A stretch of DNA of 64,000 bases from Zeugodacus cucurbitae (lineage: Eukaryota; Arthropoda; Insecta; Diptera; Tephritidae). Location: contig NC_071671.1 in NCBI RefSeq assembly GCF_028554725.1, positions 1,116,001-1,180,000 on the forward strand, written 5' to 3'. Below, one piece after another: positions 41,136 through 51,499 of this stretch (positions are counted from its first letter, which is position 1; each line of letters starts with the position of its first letter). The position numbers and the translations under genes are program-made. The notes beneath the pieces are model-generated. The model was not told the origin of the DNA, did not search any database, and saw only the letters and a program-made list of their open reading frames with translations.

Positions 41136-42075
41136 GGGTGATTTTTTAAGAGCTTGATAACTTTTTTAAAAAAAAAAACGCATAAAATTTGCAAAATCTC
41201 ATCGGTTCTTTATTTGAAACGTTAGATTGGTTCATGACATTTACTTTTTGAAGATAATTTCATTTAAATGTTGACCGCGGCTGCGTCTTAGGTGGTCCAT
41301 TCGGAAAGTCCAATTTTGGGCAACTTTTTCGAGCATTTCGGCCGGAATAGCCCGAATTTCTTCGGAAATGTTGTCTTCCAAAGCTGGAATAGTTGCTGGC
41401 TTATTTCTGTAGACTTTAGACTTGACGTAGCCCCACAAAAAATAGTCTAAAGGCGTTAAATCGCATGATCTTGGTGGCCAACTTACGGGTCCATTTCTTG
41501 AGATGAATTGTTCTCCGAAGTTTTCCCTCAAAATGGCCATAGAATCGCGAGCTGTGTGGCATGTAGCGCCATCTTGTTGAAACCACATGTCAACCAAGTT
41601 CAGTTCTTCCATTTTTGGCAACAAAAAGTTTGTTAGCATCGAACGATAGCGATCGCCATTCACCGTAACGTTGCGTCCAACAGCATCTTTGAAAAAATAC
41701 GGTCCAATGATTCCACCAGCGTACAAACCACACCAAACAGTGCATTTTTCGGGATGCATGGGCAGTTCTTGAACGGCTTCTGGTTGCTCTTCACCCCAAA
41801 TGCGGCAATTTTGCTTATTTACGTAGCCATTCAACCAGAAATGAGCCTCATCGCTGAACAAAATTTGTCGATAAAAAAGCGGATTTCACATTTCGAACCG
41901 AACACTGATTTTGGTAATAAAATTCAATGATTTGCAAGCGTTGCTCGTTAGTAAGTCTATTCATGATGAAATGTCAAAGCATACTGAGCATCTTTCTCTT
42001 TGACACCATGTCTGAAATCCCACGTGATCTGTCAAATACTAATGCATGAAAATCCTAACCTCAAAAAAATCACCC
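41136..42075 (-). mobile_element. Internally deleted Tc1/mariner element
   Basis: About 940 bp. The ends are inverted repeats: GGGTGATTTTTT at the left after a TA dinucleotide (41134-41135), and its complement ending CACCC at 42075. Beyond these 12 bases the two ends match only loosely. The right target base pair reads GT rather than TA; a TA lies two bases further out. It carries a transposase remnant on the minus strand that lacks most of the DNA-binding half, so it cannot be autonomous. Full-length relatives are usually about 1.3 kb. Confidence 0.85.
41241..41964 (-). pseudogene. Mariner-type transposase, internal deletion
   Basis: The catalytic half is open and intact from 41861 to 41241 (about 206 codons), with the first Asp in FSDEAHFWLNGY, the second in WFQQDGATCHTA, and the third in RSCDLTPLDYFLWG; I count 36 residues between the last two. 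About 30 N-terminal codons, starting at ATG 41964 with MNRLTNEQRLQIIEFYYQ, are present but join the catalytic part out of frame near 41880, and the intervening helix-turn-helix and linker residues are missing. Known relatives cut and paste DNA at TA sites. This copy should make no functional protein. The good state of the catalytic frame suggests the deletion is recent or the copy young. Confidence 0.88.
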
Positions 42076-43326
42076 GTTAGTAATCAGAGGACAGGAAAAA
42101 TAGATAGAAGAAAAATACTCAATGTGTTTAACATTTTAGTGGTTATGTAACGGGTTCAACAATAAATAGAATTTCTTTAATGAAATTTATAATTCTCAAA
42201 CGGTTAAACAAAATGCAAAGAAATATTAGACAAGTGTCTGAAATGAGTCTTTTTCTGTATAATCTCATGCATTTTATTTCCGGTGACTAGGTCGGATTTC
42301 GTAAAAACAATATAATCCAATGGAGAGCTTATGCTGAAGTTCAGTAAGGACGTGTTTATCTATGGTTCTCATAATGAGGATGAGGATTTATTGCTGTCGA
42401 TTTGACAGTCCTTGGTCGAATAATTCGGGTCCGTTCCGGTTATATAGAACCAACTGTCGTGGGAATGGTACCCATGCTTAAGGCCGATTGACTCCACTCG
42501 AAAACTATGCAGTTGGAGTTTTTAATTCAAGAAATCGTTTGTCCCTAACCTCTATTTAACTTTGAAAGCATGCTTATTTAATTCATTTTTGAAGACCTAT
42601 GGGGCTTTTAATCTACGCGTCTTGGCTTCTTAATGTTCTTTTTAACTAAAAAATTGAGTAAATATTATGTATCTACATACATAATCTCATTCTTTAATCA
42701 TTCACATTAAATTTGCAGTCAGAGGCGAAAGGCCTAAAACTGCTCAGCAAGTAGTGAATATTAGTGTTGTTTTTGGAAAGTCAGTGCTTTAATTGTGATT
42801 TCCCATAAACTATAAAACAATTGTGTTTGAAATGTGGAGTAGCGGGTGTGGTGGCCAGCAAGAAGAAGGCCATTTTAATTTAAATGCAAATTAAGTCTTT
42901 TGTCATCGTAATCAGCAACAAGAACAATTGCAGCAAGGAGTCTCGGAAAGCGAATAACTATTACATGAAGATATGAAAGACATTCACTTACACATACATA
43001 CTTACATAACTAAATGCATAAATTTAGTAAAATTCTGCAATTTCTTACATAACTTGACAGAAGTGTACATATTTATGAGAGTCAGTACATTTCAGCACAA
43101 CAACGGTAATTTCTAATCATGACTACAAGTGATATGACGAATGACAGCTTAATTACACTTGGCAGAAGACATTCTTCAGAGCGAGCAACAACTGGGTCAG
43201 ACGTTCGGAAAACGAGACTCAATCGTGGATTGAAACTCGATAGATCCATATTATTTATGAGCTGATAATGTCTGATTTATATTGTATTTTTATTATTTAT
43301 GAAGTCGACTTCAGAACATTTTCTCC
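42076..43326. other. Gene-poor stretch with one dispersed repeat
   Basis: Apart from the dispersed repeat copy at about 42390-42470, I see no coding region or structured element here. Confidence 0.55.
42390..42470 (+). repeat. Dispersed TTG-led short repeat, copy 2
   Basis: Carries the diagnostic blocks TTGACAGTCCTTGG, GGGTCCGTTCCGGTTA, AGAACCAACTGTCGTGGGAA in the same order as the copies at 13201 and 55861. The TTG run at its 5' side is reduced to a few bases. Confidence 0.65.
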
Positions 43327-43332
43327 TTTATT
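43327..43332 (-). terminator. Polyadenylation signal of protease gene B
   Basis: AATAAA on the minus strand (TTTATT on plus), 45 nt beyond the stop codon of gene B. Confidence 0.6.
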
Positions 43333-43376
43333 TCTCTTTCATTCTACAACTATATTTTATAATCGCATCCATGAAC

Positions 43377-44967
43377 CTAAGGCACACACACGCCTCCAGC
43401 ATTTTGTAAATAGTTCCAGATCCAGCGGAGATACGAAGTGAGCCGCGTGTTCACACCCACCGCATAGCGCGCACCACACGTGCCACCATAGCTGATTACG
43501 CCGAGCGCATACATGCGCGTCGGTTGTGAGAGTTGTTGCTGCTGTCGAAGTATGACCGGGCCGCCAGAGTCAAATTGGCACGAGTCCTGCCCTAAACCGC
43601 GATAATCGTGCGTACAAATGTGTGCCGCGGTGATGGTCGTATTGAACTGGGTCTCACAGGCGCTGTTCTCGACAGTCATCAGCTCGACTTTCTGCAGCGT
43701 GTTAGACTTGGGACCGGCGAATGAAGTTGTGCCCCAGCCGGTGACATCTACTGTGCGGTAGGTGAATAAATCCGAGCTGAAATTAAGGGATATTCGTTAG
43801 TTTAAGTGGAATATCAGGCGATACAGTATAGCAACACACGATTGTAGTAATGGCAGGCAGATCGGTCCAACACCACGTGACCATTCGATGCGTGCTATGG
43901 TGATCAGTAAAGCCAAATCGTTAACGACACTGTTAGCCGTCGAGGCATAATTGGGATGTATGACAACTTGCTGGAAGCGATGTTGTACGGCGAAAATGGA
44001 TTCGGTAGCTAAATATGGAGCGATGGGAATGAAGAAAGTTAGAATTATATATACGACATTTAAATAGCAAAAGTTATTCGTATGCCTCTCCCGCTCTCTA
44101 ATTCTTTAAAATCCATGATTTTCACTGATATACTCTACTCACTGCTGCTTAGGTCGTGATCTCCCACATAGGCGATGATTCTCCGCGGATCGGGTTGTAC
44201 ACTTATACAGTGCGCCGCCGTCATAATATGGCGATTACTCACTGAAAATTAAGATGCTTAGTGTTTAATTCTTGCAAGCACATTTCAATGTCTCACACAC
44301 CTATACTGCCACCGCAGAAGATCTGCTGCGAAGAGCCGATGTCTCGTAGAGCCACCATCGAAGGATACTCGTGCTTGGTCGCTTCTTGTCCATTTGTGAT
44401 GCGCGTCTGTGTGGTCCAGCCACAGTTGCAGGGCTGTCGCCGTGCATATGCCTGACAGAAGAAGCGACCCTGCTGGTTGGTGCTCAGTGAGGATGAGTAA
44501 TAACCCACGGTCATGGGACGAAAATACGAATTGCGCACTATATTCGAATTGGTGCAGAAGGTCTCGCCCTCACGGAAATCCAAATCGCCATCACGGGAGA
44601 TGTAGAAGTACTCCGTGCCGCATGTGTTTGGATACTACGTGTTGAATAAGGTTGAAATTATTTAATTTAAATCGAGAAGTGAGAGAATGTAGAGCACACT
44701 TACCACTTCGAAGATACAGTTCAGCACCACCACATGCGAATAGGGCGCAATTATACGAAATCGGCAATTTGTACCCGGTCTGTAGGCGCTTGGATAATTC
44801 GGGGATGTGATATTGAACACCTGCTGATTGGAAGGCAGATAATAGTCCTGTGTAATGCAACTCATTTGTGTTTTGACTGTAGTAAATTGAGCCAACAGAT
44901 AAAGCACTATCAGCATAAAGTGTCGCAAATTAGCTCGAGATCCTCGAGAAAAGCGCAGCGAGACCAT
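43377..44967 (-). CDS. CUB-domain trypsin-like serine protease B
   Basis: Predicted secreted zymogen of 421 residues. Exons on the minus strand: 44967-44704, 44634-44301, 44241-44143, 44008-43840, 43776-43377, with phases 0, 1, 1, 2 and introns of 69, 59, 134 and 63 bp; the sum is an exact multiple of three. It has a hydrophobic leader (about 18-35), a CUB domain (about 37-145), a CNCGW motif (157-161), activation site R166/ITNG, and a protease domain with His210 (AAHC), Asp263 (NDLALL) and Ser359 (DSGGP). Asp353 occupies position 189, so cleavage after Arg/Lys is expected. Position 193 is Phe instead of Gly. The ATG at 44967 was chosen because it leads into the leader; a later ATG (residue 19) would also leave a leader, and earlier in-frame codons add unlikely sequence. 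Gene C lies about 280 bp upstream on the same strand. Confidence 0.92.
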
Positions 44968-45179
44968 TTCAAGACTTATTGTACGCGACGACTGTACCGT
45001 AAGTATTAATGTCTCTTCGCTGTAGAAAGCGTTTCCCCACAAAATTTGCAAATACCCCAATTTCGCGGCTTATCTTCTGGTTCGAATATCCCCTGCCTCT
45101 TCTTAAAAAATTAAGCCTCATAGGCCTTAAGCAAATAATCACTTGCACTTCTTGTTTATACATATGTAGACTATATATA

Positions 45180-45185
45180 TTTATT
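45180..45185 (-). terminator. Polyadenylation signal of protease gene C
   Basis: AATAAA on the minus strand (TTTATT on plus), about 60 nt after the stop codon of gene C and about 210 bp before the start of gene B. The whole space between the two genes is therefore the tail of C plus the promoter of B. Confidence 0.55.
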
Positions 45186-45242
45186 TACACGATAAATCAA
45201 ATAACAACGAATAAACGTGGAAATATGGATATTACAACAACA

Positions 45243-46707
45243 TTAACCCAGTGGTCTTACGCAGGTCGTGTAACCAGTCACTTGCCGAATCCAGTTCGTA
45301 AAGTAGGTGATGCGCGTATTCACGCCGGTGCCATACGGCTGACCGCAGGCCTGGCCAAAACTAATGCAGCCAACGAAAAACATGCGTGATAGGCGGAGGA
45401 CCACCGGACCGCCCGAGTCGTACTGACAAGCATCGCGCCCTTGGCCGGAGTAGTCGGTGGTGCAGATTTGAGAGGGATAAATTGTTACATCATACCTTTC
45501 CTGACACACAGAGTTCTCCACCACCATAAGATTAGCCTTCATTAGCGAATTTGAGGTCGGACCGGCAAAGCTTTGGGTGCCCCAACCGACAACGTCCACG
45601 GTTTTGTAGGAAAAGCTCGAGGAACTGTAATAAAAAACATGTAATGGAATATTTTTAAGTTGGTATGATTGTAGTGGTGGGATCATCCTTACCCGGCTGG
45701 TGGAAGACAGATCGGTCCAACGCCGCGTTCCCATTCTATCGATATTTTGGTTACAAATACACTGATGTCATTGACGGGCGGATCGGTGGTGTAGCCTTCA
45801 TGTATAATGATTCTTTCAATACCATAAGATGCCGAATAACGAGACGTGCCCACTAGGGGAATACACATTAACAAAAGAAAGGTGAAACAGAGACTCGATA
45901 AAATGCGCTGGAAATAAGGAACAGTTTACCTTCCGATATGTCTGTGAAGCCAACGTGCGCTAATACTAGAGAAGCATTACGTTGTATATCAGCACAGTGA
46001 GCGGCGGTGACTATGTGTTTATGCGAGACTACAAAGAAAGATGATTAAACAATAAACAGCCAAGACACATTATAGACTCGATCACACTCACCAATGGTGG
46101 CGCCACAGTAGATGAGCATGTCGGACAATCCCAGGTTCTGCAGTCCAACCATAAATGGGAACTCATTGGTGCCGGCTTTCTGGCCATTGGCGATTTTCGT
46201 GGACATCGACCAACCGCATTCGCATTGCTGCGGTCGCACCGTTAACGAACAAAGGAATCGGCCCGTGGATCCATAGGAGGCATATGCCAAAGTTAGCTTA
46301 CGAAACATTGAAACGCGCGAAAATGTGCCCTCACCACAGAATTGTTCCGAATCGCGTAATTGGGGATCGCCTTCGGTGCTCACATAGAAATACTCAGTTG
46401 TGCATTGACCGCCGCTCTAAATGTATTAAAGACGAATGAGAACAGCATCTAGATTTGGTAATTAAACGCGTGTTTCTTACACTTGGCAAATCAATAGAAC
46501 AATTGGCCTCGATGGTAGTGTCCACTGGTGCAATAATCTGATAGCGACAGGAAGTCCATGGCGGATATGTGTTGGGGTAAAACGGAGATTGTATATACGT
46601 TATACCGGGGTTTATGGTGAATGTGTTGTCGCAGCCCTCAAAGAGTGCCAAGACACACTGGTTGCCATTGAGTAGTAGAAGCAGTAGCAAGATATTGCAG
46701 ATCGGTG
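45243..46707 (-). CDS. CUB-domain trypsin-like serine protease C (5' exon missing)
   Basis: Predicted secreted zymogen; 397 codons are identified without the initiator. Exons on the minus strand: 46707-46481, 46416-46092, 46028-45930, 45852-45693, 45624-45243, with introns of 64, 63, 77 and 68 bp and phases 0, 1, 1, 2, identical to gene B. The first listed exon opens after a TTTCAG acceptor in phase 1 and encodes a leucine-rich leader, so a start codon must come from an upstream exon that I could not identify. Then follow a CUB domain, a CECGW motif, activation site K/IANG, and a triad (numbered from the first known codon) of His195 (AAHC), Asp246 (NDISVF) and Ser341 (DSGGP), with Asp335 at position 189. 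Residue 193 is Tyr. Closest relative in the window is gene B. Substrate and tissue are not evident. Confidence 0.88.
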
Positions 46708-46815
46708 CTGAAATAGTGACAAATGTATTTTATTTTAACTTAAAATGCCAGAGTATAATTGAACTTGGACAAAAACATGTTTTTGAGTTCAGTAAACTAT
46801 TTGCTTTTCGTGTTT

Positions 46816-46850
46816 ACTGATACACGCCGACTTTTAAATATAAATATGGT
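46816..46850 (-). promoter_or_regulatory. TATA and initiator pair upstream of gene C
   Basis: On the minus strand an AT-rich TATA-like element (TATATTTAAAAG, 46842-46831) is followed about 25 bp later by TCAGT (46820-46816), the arthropod initiator core. The first ATG downstream (46778, in AAAACATG) opens only 12 codons before a stop and cannot be joined in frame to the gene C exon with the donors I see. The pair fits a promoter for gene C, but the transcript structure between it and 46707 is unresolved. Confidence 0.45.
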
Positions 46851-46859
46851 ACACACACT

Positions 46860-49440
46860 TGAAATACAAGTAGTCTTTGAGCTCACTACATGTGAGTACA
46901 CTGTCAAGCTGGTAAAATATCAACAGAACACCATAGACGATGCTAAACGAAAAATAAAAAAAACTGAAAGAGGTGAAGAGTAAAGTATAGATGAATTTTT
47001 ATAGAACACGTGGAGTCGGAAATGTATGCTTAAACCATTATCAAAGGCAAAATTGGATAGATAACAATTGTTTTGATTGTTAATAACCTCTTGTTGGTTC
47101 TTCGCATCGAGAATATGTTATCAAAGATTCACGAAACGGGTAGCAGCTTGCATGTTCTTTATTTTGATCCTAGAACAATATATATTTTGTCCTTTGTGGG
47201 AGAACAGACGATAAAAGCGAATACTTCGAAGCCCTCGTTATGGTGTTGGATCGCCCTCTATCCTAAGATGTTAGGATCGGTTTCTAAGACTTTATTCACA
47301 CAAAGTCTGCCTTTATAGCACTCTTAATTTCTTTTCACTATATTTTGATATTTCACTTTAGGGCTCAGATACTTTATTGATTATTGTTTTGAAGCAAAGC
47401 GTAAACACTGATCTCTTCCACACTATATTTTTCACTTACTTCGTTTATGCGACATTTTGTTCATTACCGTACCGCCGATATGATACAATTCCGACTGATC
47501 GCCTTTAATGAACGTCTAACTAACCGTAGCTCACACTGTTTTTAGATAGGTACTTCACTAAATCGCTAACTTTTACTAAGAATTGCACACACACACACAC
47601 ACTTATGTTCGTGTTTTTCACTTGCGACAGATTCGTCTGATAACGGCAACGCAGATAATTTGCAGATAATATAAGAGACAACGAGACAACATTAAATATT
47701 ATGCAAATAGCGAGCGTATTGAGTTAAGCGCGTGAATGAAACACTTGTTTTGGTAAAAAGTCAACAAAACGGTTTGAGGAATTATAACTTTGTTGCCGCC
47801 GTTACGCGATACAGTGAGCGCTGTATGCCAATATAAATTATTTACAGTTTTTTTGTATTGTTTTATTCTTGTACTAGTTCGAAAGAGTTGCTGTTCAAAA
47901 TACGAGGCTTGTTTGAGGGCGCGCAACTTGGTGGTCTGATTAACGGTCTTTCTTATTATGTTATCGGCGCTGCTTCCGCAACTTTCCGAGCCCACTCGCG
48001 GAACTGTCAACAAGTGTCAGTGTCAGTGTCGTGGAAAAGCAACGGCGCGAACTATATGCGTTGAGTTCTCGAGGTCACGCTTTCGACTGATAAATGCGGT
48101 TGGTGGGCCTTTAGGCAATCTGCTTAAACGGTCCGCGTTCGTTTGCTTTTAAATAGTCAGACACGAAGGCGAAATTCTAATTTAAATGACAATATATTTT
48201 CCGCAACCACCCGCGCAGGCTCTGTTGGTTTGTACTAATTTTCGTATTAAATTTTATGCATTTTCGTATGCGCTTAGTGACATTTTGCATTTGTACCATA
48301 TTTTTATTGCTTTGTGTAATCAGTAATGTTAATTGTTGTTGCTGCAAGTCTGTTGTATGTTTGTATGTATGTCATTGTTTGTACAAATGGTTGGGTGGCA
48401 CTTGGCCTAAACGCTTACCTTGTGTGGCAGAATGTACCGCTTGACAGCTGGAAATTCGTTGATAAAAAAGAAAATTATGCAATATATATGTGCGTCAGCT
48501 TGTTCGAAGCGTGTGTGCGGCATGCTTTTGAACTTGAACGACTGCAATGTGAAGGTACTGTCACACACATAAGCAATTCATGGTAATATTGCTGCAGATG
48601 TTTGGCAATAATATTTCGAAAGAAAATTGCGCTGAAGTGACAGGAACATAAATAATTGTCTGGCAATAAAAATATGGAAATTATTAGCGAAAATTAGATA
48701 ATCTTTTAAGTTACGAGCCATTTTCCGCTATACTTTTAGCGCTTTCTTTGAATTATGTGCCGTTAATTACTTTTCCTAATTTATTTGTTATTGCAAAATT
48801 TTTTGCTGTCGAAGCTTTAAGCTCTTATCACTTAATTTGGCTTAAGCGGAAATTATAAATAATTGTTAATGACTTTTCAAATGAGAATACATTGGTGTTT
48901 TGCTTATAATTACTGATAGTACAAATATAGACTAAAATTTTCACTGCGGATGTGGGGAATTGAGTTAAATTTTTCAATCTGATGGAAGTTTTTTGGTCAT
49001 TACAATCTTAAAAGTCTCCAACCAAAAGCATATAACATATACGAGTATATCCTGTCGTTTATCTATAGATGAAATACATAAGATCGAAGAATAGTTCTAT
49101 AGAGACTTCTGGCTGGTAATTGGAATCTTATTCTGAGGCTTCGATATTAAATTGTTTGGAAAAAAGCTCTTCTCTCTCTGAGAACATCCTCTTTGCCTTT
49201 ATTTGTGGCCATAAAGGTTAGGTCAAGGGGTAGATCTCTGCCTCTACAGAGAATCTCACTTAGACAACACAGACACCCAAATATTCCTTACGGATCGCCA
49301 AGACCCTTATGATTCGACGATGCGCTTGGATTGTGTTATAACGATCCTTAGTCGGCTAATGTCGATTCCAGTCAATTCACTGAGTTCGCCGAAGGAGTGC
49401 CTACTGTGGTGTTTTAATCTTACTCTGGCGAATGCTGGTT
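46860..49440. other. Gene-poor stretch
   Basis: No supported gene. It has a CA run at about 47586-47602 and a TATG-type tract near 48357-48371. The open frames here are under 105 codons and overlap on both strands. Confidence 0.5.
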
Positions 49441-49449
49441 ATTGAAAGC

Positions 49450-50010
49450 GGATGTCCTTGGATGATTTCTCTTCGGCTTCCTTTAAGCAACTTTGGAAAT
49501 TAGCGTCTGGCTTGATCCCCAATCTCACTAATATCCAAAGAGTTTTCGTTTTTTCAAAGAACCGTTTTGGGTTCATCGCGTGCCAGAAAGACCTCGCTAC
49601 TGCACAAGAGCTGGTTGTTGTCCACCGTTTGGCGAACTCACTTGAAGTGAGTATCTCTAGCGAAAGTTGACCACGGAATACCCACCCGCTTCCACTCCGA
49701 CGTAAATGCTGCTACGGTACTGTCAGTTGCAAGCTGGTTCGCTTTGCAGTTTCCAGCGATTCCTCGGCGACCGGACACCTATGCAAGTCGAATTGCAAAG
49801 TAGTTCGAAGCCACTGATAAAGATGTTAGACGCTCCGCAGATTACTATGAGAGCCGCTTTTTGGACATGCTCCAGCTGGTTACATAGTGTGACCTTTTTG
49901 AGCGCCGTCAACCCGACGACAACTCCATAAAAAAATTTTGGCTTAACTATGGTGTCATAGAGCCAGAAAACCAGTGTTGGTAATTTTTCTAATATCTGCT
50001 CTCCTGCAGT
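49450..50010 (-). pseudogene. Decayed LINE reverse transcriptase fragment
   Basis: Read on the minus strand from about 50010, the sequence gives a block around LVFWLYDTIVKPKFFYG and then LEHVQKAALIVICGA, which has the spacing of the C-terminal thumb of non-LTR reverse transcriptases (WLY.A.VRP...YG...W, then a KLE.VQR.A...ITGA block). After a stop near 49725, another frame gives RWTTTSSCAVARSFW and a weak match to the segment before the LTGH motif of such elements. Several frame breaks are present. The element is therefore an old, truncated LINE inserted on the minus strand. Family assignment is by pattern only. Confidence 0.6.
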
Positions 50011-51499
50011 AAAGCTACCGAAGCCTATAAAGCTAAGCAGCTATATATTATTAGAATCGAAGGAATAGATCCTTCACTATTCTAAAATGATCACATTAAG
50101 TGAGAATAAAGCAACTCTTGCTCTCTCCTCTCTCTTTTGCTGCTCAAAAATATATGCAGAGTACATTTAATACTGAAACGGCAGTTAATGGGTTAACAGC
50201 AGAACATTTGATATGTCTCATTCAGATTTATTTACGAATTCCGCTATATAATACAAACAAATATGTAAACAAACATTTTTTTTAACGCCTTACCTTATTT
50301 AAACAACAGAAAAAGATGAAAATAAAATAAAAACTCCATTATCTTAATTCCATGCTAAATTCGGCAGCTGTGTGTATAATTTGTTGTCATCATAAAATTT
50401 ATCAAAATGTCAGCGGTTTAAATGTGACTAAAAAAACAAAAATTAATATAAAAAAAAGTAAAAATAAAATGAAAAAATGAGGGCAAACTTGGAGTTTAAT
50501 CTGTAGTGCGTATGCACTTGATCTTTAAATAATCACTAAATCCATTCTTAACATTATCTTATCATCTCATATCAGAGGGGTTTTCGACAAATGTCGCGAT
50601 CCAACATTCATCATACTCACTAACTGTTTAAGTAATAAATATATAACAATTGTAAAGATAAGGATTTTCCATGATTTTCACACATTTCACACATTTTTAT
50701 TCGTCAAATTTCAAGATCACCACCGTCCCTAATCTAAAGCTTTAATTATTTGCAAATTCTAATTTAAAAGCCTCAATCTCAACAATGCCATTGATAGTAA
50801 AGAGAAAAGAGAAAACATCAAAGCAATTGCAGGAGATGGAAGCATAAAAAGGTATTAATCGCAAAATATGAAAAATTAGATTTTCAGTGATAAATTGTAG
50901 CTGTCAAGCGTTGGAAAATGAAATGCGAAGAGCGCACAAAAAACGCGCCGAAGCACACATAAAAAGCAGACGAAGCATGAAAAAGTGAAGCGGAGTTAGA
51001 AATGAAAACCATAAATACATAATAAAGGCAAAATGCAAAATGCAAAATGCGAAATGCAAAAACAATGCTGGAATGGCAAGCGAGGCCCTGATAAATGCGT
51101 TTGGAGGCGAAATTGCGCCGCCTAAAAGTAGGCAACTTTCCGTGTATGGTAAGCAATCACCACTAATACACACGCGCTGTGAGTTCGCTTCTATGTATGT
51201 GTGTGTATGCAATTACTGGCAAGTTTTTACAACCGCCCACCAGCGCCAGCCTCACCGCCGCAGCCGCAGCACTAATCACCATTTATGTAAACATTTTTTC
51301 TGCGCTTAAATTTTAGCGTTTTTTTTTCAAACTCTTGGCTGGATATGTGTGTGTGTGCCGCGTGATCGTGGTTTTTAGTAGAAATTTTTAATTACCCTCC
51401 ACTGATGCTAGCGCCAATGGCAACAACAACAAGAACAATAAGCAGCAGCAACACCTACATTAGCCACAGAGGCAAAAGCTTCTAATACTAAGGCACAAG
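50011..51499. other. Gene-poor stretch
   Basis: AT-rich, without a supported gene. A heptamer run related to AAAATGC is visible at about 51030-51060. Confidence 0.5.

Noticed and set aside
44261..45009. Plus-strand frames over protease gene B
   Set aside because: Antisense of the CUB and protease exons.
45079..45092. GGTTCGAATATCC as a tRNA B box
   Set aside because: Two extra bases break the B-box pattern and no acceptor stem or A box is found nearby.
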